A program made the translations under genes and the position numbers. DNA of 64,000 bases from Leishmania martiniquensis (taxonomy: Eukaryota; Euglenozoa; Kinetoplastea; Trypanosomatida; Trypanosomatidae): the NCBI RefSeq assembly GCF_017916325.1, contig NC_090168.1, positions 275,192 through 339,191 on the forward strand, written 5' to 3'. Below, in pieces: positions 20,074-30,144 of the stretch. The stretch's first letter is position 1; every line of letters begins with the position of its first letter. The notes below the pieces were generated by a model. The model was not told the DNA's origin. It did not search any database and worked only from the letters and a program-made list of their open reading frames with translations.

Positions 20074-20894
20074 GAGTGTGTGTGCACTTCGTAAGGTCTC
20101 AAAAGCGAAGAGTGCGAAGGAGGTGTGTGCGTGAGCATACTTGCTTGGTGCGTGTGTGTGCTCGTATGTGTGTGTCTCTCTCTGGTTCTAGGAGTGCCCT
20201 GACATGCGTATTCTCTCTGATGTCACGCTCTTGGTCCTCCTGCTGGCTCTGCAAGGGCTTACTGACACGTCGCTGGCGGCTGTGGCACACTCTACTTGCT
20301 CATTCCCCCCTCCCCTGTGCACGTTTCGTGTTTTTTGTCGTTGTATATAAATATAAATGCCCGTGCGCATCTGAAGGCTCCTGCGCAGAGCTGAGCTCGC
20401 ATCTTTTTTCCGCTTGCGTAACCCTGCCGGATCCACAGATTCCAGGTATGCAGCGATGGGTCCTGCCCACCTCTGCCAACAAGCGCCCCTCCCCCCCTCC
20501 CCACCATTACCATACAAACACATCAGCACTGAGTAGCATGTGAGAGAGAGCGGCAGCGAATCTTCGATGCACTCTCTCTCTCTCTCTGAGCATGTGTGCT
20601 GCTCCGTGAATCCCATGAACGGGATGCTATTCTGTTTACCCTCTTTCGTCTGTGCGCCCCATCCTCTTTTTGGAGCGCTGCGCGGCCAACGCCTCACGTG
20701 TGCCGCTCCCCGCCTCCCATCCCTCCCCTCCACAGCTCCGGTGCACACATGCGGATTGTGGCTCGTGCTGGACCACAGCATAAACAGTCGAAGGCGCGAG
20801 CGGCTCTCCGCTCGACCTTGGTACCTCTCTCGCCGCCACAGGAGTGTAGCGCACCCACAGCGACGCGCACAAAGCACGGAGCGAGTCCAGCGAT
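20074..20894 (+). promoter_or_regulatory. Intergenic spacer with trans-splice signals
   Basis: No gene recognised. GT-rich sequence lies at 20073-20180 and a (TC)n run at 20573-20587. The C/T tract at 20703-20732 followed by AG at 20734-20735 is the probable acceptor for the transporter at 20895. Confidence 0.5.
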
Positions 20895-22733
20895 ATGGGC
20901 CTTTTTCTCGGGCTGCCAAGCGCTGCCTGGGCTGTGCTCAGTCTCGAGTTTGTCGAGCGCCTCGGCTACTACGCCGTTGCCTTTTCGCTTTTCACCTACT
21001 GTACCGTCATGCTTCAAACGGGTCCTGCGATGGCGAATGCGCTGATCAGCATCGTGTACATCCTCGTCCCCGCTGCGGCATTCCTTGCATCGGGCGTGGC
21101 AGACAGTCGGGCCGGTAGGCCGCGTGTGCTTGCGATGGCGGTAGCTGCTTACACAACCGCACTGCTTCTCTTGTACGTCTCCGCTACCCCATGGCTCTAC
21201 ACCTCCTTCCCCCTCAATCCAAAATGGGAAAGTAGGGCGCTGTTCGCTCTAGCGCTGCTGGGGTTTAGCGCCGGGTACGGCTCGATGAAAGTGTGCACCA
21301 ATCCAATCATGGCGGATTGTGTCGTGCTGCATTACCGCAACACCTTCGATGAGGCGCCAACCATCCTTGACGGCGACGATGCGGAGACGGGGGTGAGTTC
21401 GGCTAGTAGGACCGAAAGTGCCGCCACGGGTGTGACTGCAGCAGCGGGAGACGCGCCGATGGGTGGCCTCTCGTTTTACGGCGCCACTAACAGCATAGAT
21501 GCTGCCGCGTCTCACTGCGGCGAAGAGCACGTGAAGGCGGCCCTCTCTCGCCTGTTCGTGTACGCCTACTGGGTGGGAAACGCCGGCGGCCTTGTTGGCA
21601 CCTTCGTTGCCCCGCTCGTGCGCAACTTTGAGAGCCGACGCCTTGTGCAGGGGAGTGAGGAGCACACAACTGGCTATTACTACAGTTTCCTGCTGGCGAC
21701 CTTGTCGGTCGGCGTCGGCGGCGCCTTGCTCTGCTGGTGCTTTGCCTGGTTGCCCCGCAACGATCCCGCACCCAACTTTGTGCTTGTTCGCGTGATTGTG
21801 CTCGCGCTGCAGAACAGGTGGGCGGTGCTGCGGGGCACCGCGCAAGCAGTGCCCGGCCGCGGTGGTGGCATATCGGATCCCGAGGACTGGCTCGACTATG
21901 CGAGCCTGAAGCTGCGGTCGGTCTCATCCGGGTCATGGGGCATCGCTGATGCCCCGCACGTCGATCTGGACGAAGGGGCGGTGAGCTTCGAGCAGCCGAC
22001 CGCCGCATCGCACGCATTGAGCGGCAGTGCTTCCTTTTCAGGCCTTGACGGCGACGCCACTGGCACCTCACTCTGGGTGTCAGACTGTCGCGCGACGCTG
22101 CAGATCTGCAAGGCCTTCATAGCACTGCCTATTTACTGGCTGATCTGCAATCAGTTCAGCACGAACCTCATGTACCAGGCCGCGGCGCTGGAGATGCCGG
22201 TAAGCGCCCCTGAAGAGCTCTTCAACAACATCAACACCGCTACCATGCTGCTCTTCTTGGCTCTCTGGGATCAGTGGCTGCTCCCACGCGTTCTTCGGCA
22301 CCGAGTTCCGTCCGCCTGCCTTCGCATTGTGTCGGGGTTCGCGTGCATGTGCGCCTCAATGCTGTGGTGCGGCTTCTTGCAGTGCTTTATCACCAGCCGC
22401 GGCTACTATGAGAGCGACGAACGTTACGTGCTCCGAGAGGGCCAACGAAAGCTGTCGGCAGGGTGGTTAGTCATGCCGTACATTCTGCAAGGGCTCGCCT
22501 CTGCCTTCGTGGACCCTAGTGTGATGGAGGTTGCGTACCGCGACGCCCCAGAGCGGATGAGGGGGACAGTGATGGGGCTGTACTGGGCCGCCTCGAGTGC
22601 AAGCGGCTTTCTGGGCTTCGCCCTCTCACCAGTGATGAAGCCTGAGAAGGCGGTGCCGCTCTTCTTTTGCTTCGCTGCGGCGCAGATGGCCGTGTCGGTG
22701 CTCTTCTACTTCGTCAACTGCGGCCGATACTGA
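20895..22733 (+). CDS. Proton-coupled oligopeptide transporter (POT/PTR2) family
   Basis: A 612-aa major-facilitator-type membrane protein. The N-terminus carries the POT hallmark ExxERxxYY (E18, E21, R22, Y25, Y26) at the start of the first transmembrane helix, followed by helices near 30-50, 54-75 and 84-105, with a GVADSRAGRPRVLAMAV loop matching the D-x-x-x-G-R-x-x loop 2-3 motif of the superfamily. A Gly/Ser/Thr-rich insert at about 155-210 and another at about 315-390 probably form the central cytosolic loops. The last helices include GLYWAASSASGFLGFALSP. Family members import di- and tripeptides or other small substrates with protons; the substrate here cannot be told. ATG 20895 lies 160 nt after a good acceptor. 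Confidence 0.88.
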   Translation: MGLFLGLPSAAWAVLSLEFVERLGYYAVAFSLFTYCTVMLQTGPAMANALISIVYILVPAAAFLASGVADSRAGRPRVLAMAVAAYTTALLLLYVSATPWLYTSFPLNPKWESRALFALALLGFSAGYGSMKVCTNPIMADCVVLHYRNTFDEAPTILDGDDAETGVSSASRTESAATGVTAAAGDAPMGGLSFYGATNSIDAAASHCGEEHVKAALSRLFVYAYWVGNAGGLVGTFVAPLVRNFESRRLVQGSEEHTTGYYYSFLLATLSVGVGGALLCWCFAWLPRNDPAPNFVLVRVIVLALQNRWAVLRGTAQAVPGRGGGISDPEDWLDYASLKLRSVSSGSWGIADAPHVDLDEGAVSFEQPTAASHALSGSASFSGLDGDATGTSLWVSDCRATLQICKAFIALPIYWLICNQFSTNLMYQAAALEMPVSAPEELFNNINTATMLLFLALWDQWLLPRVLRHRVPSACLRIVSGFACMCASMLWCGFLQCFITSRGYYESDERYVLREGQRKLSAGWLVMPYILQGLASAFVDPSVMEVAYRDAPERMRGTVMGLYWAASSASGFLGFALSPVMKPEKAVPLFFCFAAAQMAVSVLFYFVNCGRY

Positions 22734-23925
22734 AGTCGGTGCCCTGGGCATCGCGTTACGGCGCCATATGAGGCAGCGCTCGTATCCCTCTTTCTTTGTT
22801 TTCTTCCTTTCTTAGGTGGAGCGGCGCGGGGGCAGCAAAGGCGTGTGCTCACTTGGGGGCTCATGCGACTCTGTGTAAGCACCATTTCTCGATGGCAATG
22901 CCACCGCTGCCTCTTCTCGCTGCGAAACCTGCATACGTACACGACTCCCTCTCCCTCTTGCGCTTCATATCATCACGACATCCACAGCGGCAACGGACGC
23001 GGCAGGCGTAAGGTGAGGTGCCGTCACGTCTCCACCTCGGCCTTCCCTCCTTTCTCCCTCGGTTAGCCTACTCTAAGCGGCGGCATCGCTCACAGGCTCA
23101 CGCGTATCGGTTTCCTTGCGGCTTCGCGGTGGCTAGGGGAGAAGGGCATGCGAGGGATCGGAAGGCATGTGCCTGTGTGTGTGTGTGTGCGTAGAAGATG
23201 GCGGGGTAGGCGTGTGCGTGTGTGAGTGGGGGGGGCAGCTACTGAACGTGGGTAGTGTGTATCTGTGTGTGTGGAGCGCGGGGGGGGCATTGCCATCTTC
23301 TCCTCTTGCGATCGATTCAGTGACACACACTCGTGGTATCCTTTCCTGAGGTACGGCAATGATGTGCTTGGCGCACCTCTGCTTCTTTCTTCACATCTCC
23401 TCTTCTTCCACAAATCGCATCGTACGCGTAGAGAGGAATGACATACGCGCGTGGAAGTGTGTGTGTGTGACTTACCGAAAAAATAAACAAATCAACGAGG
23501 AGGATTCGCCGATACGCTTGCGAGTCATGGAAAACGGCGCGACATGCACCACACGTGCGCGTTACAGCTGCGCACTTTCCGTACCCTGCATCACACGATA
23601 CACATGAACAAGGGCGCCACAAGAGTTCAGTCGTGGTCGGCTCGACGTTGCCGCGCACCGTGCAAGGGTGCCGTGTTTTTTTTTCGGCGCGCGCACCTGT
23701 GGCGCCCCCCCATCCCCTCAGTTTTTCGCCGCACCCGGGTCAACCGCAGTGGCGGCACCTCTTCTACACACATACACACACACTTCTCTTTCCCACAACT
23801 GTTCTTCCCCTTTCTGTCTTGCTGCGCATGCCCACACGTCGCTGTGCCTCTCTCTCCCTCACTTTCCTCTGCTGCCAATCTCCTGGTGCGTGTACACAGT
23901 GTGGGTTCCACGGAAGTTGTTGCAA
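22734..23925 (+). promoter_or_regulatory. Intergenic spacer with trans-splice signals
   Basis: No gene recognised. GT repeats lie at 23176-23190. Pyrimidine blocks at 23785-23825 and 23848-23885 precede AG at 23898-23899, which would give the ribosomal protein mRNA a leader of only about 26 nt, typical of such genes. Confidence 0.55.
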
Positions 23926-24513
23926 ATGGCCGCCACCAAGTCAGCTGCGTCTGCCATGAAGAGGAAGGCCGCGAAGAAGGTGTCGCGCAAGAGCCCCGAG
24001 TACACGACTCTGCGTAAGAGCTGTGCGCCGGGCGCGATCGCGATCATCCTCGCTGGCCGCTTTCGCGGCCGCCGCGCCGTCATCCTGAAGCAGCTGCCGC
24101 ACAACGGCCCGCTGGTCGTGTCCGGCCCGATGAAGTACAACGGCGTCCCCATCCGCCGCATCGACTCCCGCTACGTCATCGCCACGAGCACCAAGGTCGA
24201 CATCTCCGGCATGGACACGTCGGCCATCACCCCCGAGGTCTTCCAGCGCCCCAAGGCGGAGAAGCCGGTCAAGAGCGAGGCGGACTTCATGGGCGACAAG
24301 CAGAAGGCCAAGGCGGAGAAGGCTGCCAAGAAGACCTCCAAGGCGGAGAAGAAGGCTGTGGTGTCTGACGCACGTGCCCAGCTGCAGAAGAAGATCGACA
24401 CGGCCCTCATTGCGGCCATCAAGAAGGACGTGCAGGGGAAGGAGAAGGCCGGATACCTGCGCTCCGTCTTCACAGTGAAGCCCGGTGACGCGCCACACCG
24501 TTGGAACTGGTAA
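23926..24513 (+). CDS. RPL6: 60S ribosomal protein L6 (eL6)
   Basis: A 195-aa basic protein starting MAATKSAASAMKRKAAKK. The eL6 core is clear: LRKSCAPGAIAIILAGRFRG followed by RRAVILKQLPHNGPLVVSGP and NGVPIRRIDSRYVIATSTKV, matching the KOW/SH3-like barrel of human RPL6 (TPGTVLIILTGRHRGKRVV type), then a Lys/Ala-rich stretch and a C-terminal segment ending APHRWNW. It is a structural protein of the large cytosolic subunit. Codon use is more biased to GC-ending triplets than in the neighbours, as expected for a highly expressed gene. The frame is open upstream to 23668, but that part is splice-signal sequence; 23926 is the first ATG after the acceptor. Confidence 0.95.
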   Translation: MAATKSAASAMKRKAAKKVSRKSPEYTTLRKSCAPGAIAIILAGRFRGRRAVILKQLPHNGPLVVSGPMKYNGVPIRRIDSRYVIATSTKVDISGMDTSAITPEVFQRPKAEKPVKSEADFMGDKQKAKAEKAAKKTSKAEKKAVVSDARAQLQKKIDTALIAAIKKDVQGKEKAGYLRSVFTVKPGDAPHRWNW

Positions 24514-25357
24514 GCCGACGGCATCCGTACGCACTCTTGTGTGCCGCGCACCGGTCATGTCGAAGGCTCGCCACGTCTGCAGCCTCTCCTCCGCTGCGGT
24601 GCAGAGAAGGCACGCCGGTCTGACGCGGCTTTGGTCGGCCCTCACGCCGTTTGCTCCGTTCTTTTTTCTTTTTGATTTCCTCTGACCCTCTCCCCTACCC
24701 CTCCTCCCCCACGAAAAAAAAAGGGCATACACACATAACCGTAGGGAATCATCACGGTCCTGCGAATCGGCGCGAGCTGGGTGGGCTGTACGGATTGGTG
24801 TAGCTCTGTCGTCTACTTGCGCCACTGGTAGTCGTGCACGCCGTGGTTGCATTGCTGGTGCTGCGTGCTCGATGCTGCGTGGGGCGCGTTCTGGTACTCA
24901 GCTACTTGTATAGGCTTCGAAGGCGTCTGCAAGGCCGTGCCGATATGGTGGGAAGCCCTGCGGCGGCTCCTATGGGCATCGCGGCACGCATCCTCTCCTC
25001 TCCCTTCTCCAACCCATTCAAAAGTGGTTCTCCGTTCTGGAACACAATTTTTGCCTTCCCTCCCGCCTCGCACACACACACACACACACTGGCGTAATTC
25101 ACGCGACCGTCCTCTGCGCTTTGGATGTGTGCTTGCGTGTCTATCGCGACGCGATCCCTGCTGCGTTCACTTCGTGGCCCCCTCCTCCCCCTTCTCTCCT
25201 GATGGCGATGGTGCTGCCGTATGCGGCCGAATGCATACGAACGCACCCGCCTATTCTGCTCGGCCCCCTTTCAAAACTTAAACACGCATCTATGCATGCA
25301 GAGGGGCACGCATACTGATTTTACCCCGTTAAAAGGGCAAAAGGGCGTCAAGGACTC
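24514..25357 (+). promoter_or_regulatory. Intergenic spacer
   Basis: No gene recognised. It holds a CA microsatellite at 25071-25089. The C/T tract at 25174-25200 has no AG until 25300-25301, a plausible acceptor 57 nt before the next ATG. Confidence 0.5.
25071..25089. repeat. (CA)n microsatellite
   Basis: Nine CA dinucleotides plus one C in the spacer before the WDR70-like gene. Confidence 0.9.
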
Positions 25358-26923
25358 ATGAACATCAGTGGCAGCAGTAGCGGGGACGAGTACGATCCAG
25401 CAGAGGTGGCCGTGCACACAATCGCGGCACCGCCGTCTCCTAGAGATGCTGTGGCCCCTTCATTGGTGCCTTCGTCGAGGTCGGAAACGGAGCAGGCGTC
25501 CACAGCAGCCACAACTTTGGTGTCTCTCTCTGCCTCGACTCCTAGGGCGGCGACTGTCGCTTCCGCCTCCTCCTCCTTGCTGGTCTCGAGAAATGGGGGC
25601 AGCGATCTGGACGGTGGCTACCGCTTGCAGAGCGACATCAAGGGCCGCGTCCGCTGCCTCGTACTCAATCCAGCTGGAACAACGCTGTGCGCCGGCAGCG
25701 ACGATGGACAGCTGTGCATGTGGGATTTCACTGTTCCTCTCAAATCACATCGCGTGCAGCCAACGCGGGTTCTGACACCGTTTGTGAATCGCATTTCCGG
25801 CCTACAGCCCATCATCGCTTTGGCCTGCGCGAGGGATGGCGCGTACTTCGTCGCTTGCCAAGACGGAGACAGCCCCGTGCTAGTGCGGGCGTCGGGGGAG
25901 CAGTCGGGGTACTGCGCGGCCGGGGAGCGTGGCTTGCTGGATGTGGTTCAGTGCAAGGGCCATCGCGCTCCTGTCACGTGCGTCGCTGCGCACACCCACG
26001 ACGCAGGCGCCTTCTTCACGGGCAGCCAAGATGGCACGGTGCGGCTTTGGAGCACTGCCACGTTCAAGCAGCGCAGCACCTACGCGGTGAAGCACGGATC
26101 GGGGCAGGTGACGGACACCTGTGTTGTGGAGAGCGTGGCCAGCCTGGATCACTTTCACAGCGGACTGGGGCGCGTCTTTGCCAGCGGTGGGCAAGACGGA
26201 CGAGTGCAATTGTGGGACAGCAGGACCAAGTACCGCCCCGGAGGGGCTATCGCCACGGTGGACGTGTACGCCGCAGCAGCACCTGCGGGTCCTTGTCAGG
26301 TGGTGGAAGACCCTTTCATGGAGAAACACGTGGGCGGCATGATGGAGCTGGGGCAGAAGGGGCTGGGCGCCTCTGGTGCTTCTGGCAGCTACGCGCTTGC
26401 TGTCCGTTTGGGGACTACCGTCAAGCTGATCGACCTCCGCCAGCTCTCTGGCAGCGGTGCCGCTAGTGCGCCCAAAGCTGTGGTACACGAGGCGGCTACT
26501 GGGCTGCCTCACGTGCTCGACACAACCGCTCTGTCGGTTGGCTGCGGTGGTGACCCTTCCACGCTACTGACGTGCACGAGCCGTGCCGGCTACACGCACA
26601 GAAAGGGCGGACACGTAGTGCATTACCGCTACACGGAAGGCTACCGCCTGGAGCCGACGTTTGTCTGGCAGGCCGGCATGCAGGACGAGGACGCTCTTTG
26701 CGCATGCGCGGATACCAGTCGCGCTGACGGCTGCGTCTTCGCCGGCCTCAGCTCCGGAGAGGTGGTGGTGTACCGCGCCTTCTCAAGCGCTGCGACGACC
26801 CCGCAGCCGATCGAAGCGTGGCTGCAGACACGCCCGCAGAAGGTGGGATACGGGCGCACCGTCGGTGAGAAGGCGCCGCGCACCGACGACGACGACATCG
26901 ATCTCATCCACGATCTGTTTTAG
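25358..26923 (+). CDS. WD40-repeat protein, WDR70 (gastrulation defective 1) type
   Basis: A 521-aa protein. After a Ser/Ala-rich tail (1-85) come WD blades: KGRVRCLVLNPAGTTLCAGS with DDGQLCMWDF; a blade ending in GYCAAGERGLLDVVQCKGHR, which matches the WDR70-specific G-D-x-Y-I-x-D-M-x-x-T-K-G-H stretch; APVTCVAAHTHDAGAFFTGS with QDGTVRLWST; GRVFASGGQDGRVQLWDSRT followed by KYRPGG; and later blades. The C-terminus is acidic (DDDDIDLIHDLF). WDR70 in other eukaryotes is nuclear and works with CUL4-DDB1 in chromatin and DNA damage responses; carrying that role over to this organism is inference. The generic WD40 call is secure, the subfamily call fairly good. Confidence 0.85.
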   Translation: MNISGSSSGDEYDPAEVAVHTIAAPPSPRDAVAPSLVPSSRSETEQASTAATTLVSLSASTPRAATVASASSSLLVSRNGGSDLDGGYRLQSDIKGRVRCLVLNPAGTTLCAGSDDGQLCMWDFTVPLKSHRVQPTRVLTPFVNRISGLQPIIALACARDGAYFVACQDGDSPVLVRASGEQSGYCAAGERGLLDVVQCKGHRAPVTCVAAHTHDAGAFFTGSQDGTVRLWSTATFKQRSTYAVKHGSGQVTDTCVVESVASLDHFHSGLGRVFASGGQDGRVQLWDSRTKYRPGGAIATVDVYAAAAPAGPCQVVEDPFMEKHVGGMMELGQKGLGASGASGSYALAVRLGTTVKLIDLRQLSGSGAASAPKAVVHEAATGLPHVLDTTALSVGCGGDPSTLLTCTSRAGYTHRKGGHVVHYRYTEGYRLEPTFVWQAGMQDEDALCACADTSRADGCVFAGLSSGEVVVYRAFSSAATTPQPIEAWLQTRPQKVGYGRTVGEKAPRTDDDDIDLIHDLF

Positions 26924-27797
26924 ACGTGGCGGAGTCTTTGCGTTCGTTGCTGGGCGTCACGTCTGCCTCAGCGTGCGCGTGTGGGCACGCTGAGAGGGGT
27001 GTTGGATGGATGGATGAATGGCCGAAAAGGAGTAGCGAATCAAAAACGGAACAGATTCGCGATGAAACGATGCCAACGGGGAGAGGTGAGGAGGGGGAGG
27101 GTAGCCCTCATTCGAACGCAGACGGCGCACGCCTACTGAAGGGCGCTGAGCTGCAGATGTGCCCTTATATCATGACCTGCAGGCACGTGCACATGGCTGT
27201 ATAAGCGTGGCCGAAGTGATGTGCTGTGCTCTGAACCACAGCCGCACTCCGCTTCTCTGAGGGGGCGACTGTGCTTCTTGTCTTTGCGCGCCTCTCTCTC
27301 TCACTATCCCTCGCCTCAACCTCCTCTTTCTCCTTCTATTCGACGTCATCAGTTTACGTGCTGCCCCTCCCATCCCCCCGTCCAGCCCGATCACCGGGTT
27401 CACCGCTGGCGCACACCAGTGCTCAGTCAGGACTCCTCGCGTCCCTGCGGCCACCCTACCGGAAAGCGAGAGGGAGGGGGCGCGTCATCCAGACAAGACG
27501 CCACCCGCTCCCCTCCCTCAGGTGCCGTTGGCTGCAGCTGTTTTTTTTTCTCTTGGCGTGTGGGGCTCTGTGCATCTGTGGAGTGCGAAGGGCGCTGCTT
27601 CCACTGCCCTTCTGCCTCTTGACGCCGGCAAAACTCGACGGGTCGAAGTTTGCTCTTGGAGACGCGGCAGGCTGCACTGCAGTGGTTTCTGCTCACTGTT
27701 CTGCCTGGGCCTCGTTTTCATAGCAACTGCTGCCTCCTCTCCAAGCCGCGGCTGTGGGCCGGAGGCAGCGGCCGGGGTGCATGCGATCGAGGACGCC
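26924..27797 (+). promoter_or_regulatory. Intergenic spacer with trans-splice signals
   Basis: No separate gene recognised. A frame continuous with the next gene is open back to 27522 but has no ATG before 27798, so it is probably leader. A T-run at 27540-27550 followed by AG at 27582-27583 is the likely splice acceptor. Confidence 0.5.
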
Positions 27798-28913
27798 ATG
27801 CCGTCTGCCGAGCATCGCATCACAGCGCCGTCCAGCCCGTACGCGCGACCACCGACCAGGGAGGAAATCGCGGCGTTCATGCGATGGTACGCTGGACGCC
27901 TCCCGTTTGCGCTCCACATAGAAGACCAGCGGCAGGGAAGCGAGACCGAAGCTGCCTCCTCCGTAGGCTGCCGGCACACAGACTCTCCTAGATGGGTAGC
28001 GCCGTACCTTTACACGGGTGCGGATTACGCTCTCGTCCTGGCCGCCTGCTTCCCGAGCCACTGCATCGATCTCTCGCTGTTGAACTGGTCAACGAATCCG
28101 CTGCTATCTCAGCGTCAGGGTAATCTGCGTGTGTTCTGTCAAGCCGCACGGGCGCTGGCGCTCCCGGACGCGCCTTTGTCGGCGCTGCACCCGGAACTGC
28201 TACAGAGCAGCGCGGCCTGCATTCTGTGGCACCTAAAGGTGCAGCACTGGTTGTACAGCCTCTCGCTTCGGTTTGTGCCTGCTTCCAACCACGACGCAGC
28301 AGCACTGCGCGCGCTGCACCGGCATCTGCAGTCTGGAGAGCCATACCTCAAGCGAAGGCGAGGCGAGGACGACGACGAGGGCGTGTGCGCTTCGGTGCGC
28401 GACTACCCGCCTCTGCCGGCTGAGCACCTGCTGCGGTGTGCCCCAGCCCTTACTCCCATCCCCTCTGTCACTGACGCAACGGAGTCAGCGCTGCCGTTCG
28501 CTGCGGCGGCCACCTCTCCTGGACTGAACCCAAAGGAATACGCACAGGCGCCGATCGTGCTTGCCAGTGACTCCGCAGGCGATGCAGCTGAGGCACCACG
28601 GAATCAGAAGCCATGGCTCAACTACAGCAAGCCGTGGCTGCTACCGTCGCTGCGCGCTGCCGAGGCCAAGAAGGCAGCGAGCGAGGCGGCCGCCGCGAAG
28701 CGGGCGCAGGAGGACCGTGAGCGGAACTCGCGGTACACAGCGTACGTGGCGCAGTCGAGGAATGTGCATGCTCAATACGTGGCGTCTTGCAACGCCGTGG
28801 CAGCGAAGCGTGAGGGGCTGCACATTATTAAGACGCTGCTGCTGCAGGACATCGTGGACGGCAAGCCCATGGATTTCGCGGGCTACGCTGCGAGACTTCG
28901 CGAGTGCCACTAG
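27798..28913 (+). CDS. Hypothetical protein, possible SPEF1/CLAMP-like CH domain
   Basis: A 371-aa protein; 27798 is the first in-frame ATG (MPSAEHRITAPSSPYARPPT). Residues about 20-155 read like the calponin-homology-type domain of the SPEF1/CLAMP family: a leading helix AAFMRWYAGRLPF, then a LYTGADYALVLAACFPSHCI segment (the equivalent of the F-S-D-G-V-L-V-A-E-V-I-x-F-F-P block), NWSTNPLLSQRQGNLRVF (the Asn-Trp-x-x-L-x-R region), and a final AACILWHLKVQHWLYSL helix. SPEF1-type proteins bind microtubules in cilia and flagella. The C-terminal part has a basic-acidic linker, an Ala/Lys/Arg-rich coiled coil at about 290-335 and an amphipathic end. The domain call comes from pattern and spacing only and needs a profile search. 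Confidence 0.75.
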   Translation: MPSAEHRITAPSSPYARPPTREEIAAFMRWYAGRLPFALHIEDQRQGSETEAASSVGCRHTDSPRWVAPYLYTGADYALVLAACFPSHCIDLSLLNWSTNPLLSQRQGNLRVFCQAARALALPDAPLSALHPELLQSSAACILWHLKVQHWLYSLSLRFVPASNHDAAALRALHRHLQSGEPYLKRRRGEDDDEGVCASVRDYPPLPAEHLLRCAPALTPIPSVTDATESALPFAAAATSPGLNPKEYAQAPIVLASDSAGDAAEAPRNQKPWLNYSKPWLLPSLRAAEAKKAASEAAAAKRAQEDRERNSRYTAYVAQSRNVHAQYVASCNAVAAKREGLHIIKTLLLQDIVDGKPMDFAGYAARLRECH

Positions 28914-30144
28914 TGGAAGAGACATGCAAGAGAAGCCCACAGCCATTCGTCCCCGCTTCTCACTGCCGATGGGGCACCCATTCTCAGTTCGTTTCGCGCG
29001 TACGAGTGATTCGCCTGCGCAGCATCTCACGAAGAGGCGGAGCCTGCAGCGCAAACCTGCCCCACCGAGGGGGCGGGTGGGGTGGGAGGGACAAAGAAGA
29101 ATGCAGTCCGAAGTGCGTACAAACGCCCGCCCGTAGGCGCAAACTCACAGAGCGGCGCCTACTGGGCTGCTCGACGAAGGGCTGCGCTTCTAGATGGAAT
29201 GAGATGAAGGCCACTTCCCTCTTCAAACATAGCGCGGGGCCTCGAATGTGCGAAGGAGACATTGAGAATGTGAGAAGGCGTGAGGGCCAATGAGCGTTAA
29301 ACATCAGCAGAAGACACACCTCTGGTGCGGCACTCTATCACCCCTGCTCGCCTCCCCAAGTGCGGCCACAGGATAGTGCTGTGCTTGCAGGAGCAGCAAA
29401 GCGCAAGTCACCACTGTCACCGCCATTCTTCCTTTTTCTCTCGTTGGCGTTCCGAAGTTGGGGAGCAAAGCGATTGGGTGCGCGTATGTGCCCCGGATTC
29501 GCTACCTGCATGTCAGTGCCGCGGCATTAATCAGACTGTTGTTTTTGGGGCCCCTCCTCACTCGGCACACTCGCAGAACGCCATGCGCTGATTTGCAAAC
29601 GAGAGGAAGGGCGGGGGGGGGAGATGGATGAATGGGCGCCAAGCGGATTTGGGGCAGTGCGCTCGCACCTGTACGCTCCTGGCAGCGCCTCGCATTTCCA
29701 CATCGTTTGCTCCTTCTGCGCTGCACGCGCCGGCCTTCACCATGGGAAACTTCGAGCGCCAAGAAGACGACCGGGTGGGGCCTGCATGAAAGGTTAGGGC
29801 ACACCTCTCTATCTTTGCTCTCTTTTTAGCCTTCTTCGCCGTTGCTGCGCAGCTATGCGCGCCATCTCGCTGCGTCGATTTCGCAAGGCAAACGCCAGCG
29901 CGAGACGCAGGCACAACGGTGCTGCGTGAGGCGCACTTTAGGAGGGAGCAACCGAGCGGCAGCGCTTTGCGTATGCCAACGGCATTGTGCGCCGTGTCTA
30001 TACACCAGCGGCATCCCAAACTTCTTTCTGTTTCTCTTTCTGCCTCCCGACGGCCCACTCATGTGCGCCCGCCCACTTCGGCGCGAGCACTCGTTCATTG
30101 GTTAATGCATACCGGCTTTCAGTGCTGGGACGTGCGCGTGGCAG
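28914..30144 (+). promoter_or_regulatory. Intergenic spacer with trans-splice signals
   Basis: No gene recognised. A C/T-rich tract at 30020-30047 followed by AG at 30086-30087 is the likely acceptor for the gene at 30145. Confidence 0.5.

Noticed and set aside
24171..24852. 303-aa minus-strand ORF over ribosomal protein L6
   Set aside because: Antisense shadow of the L6 coding sequence.
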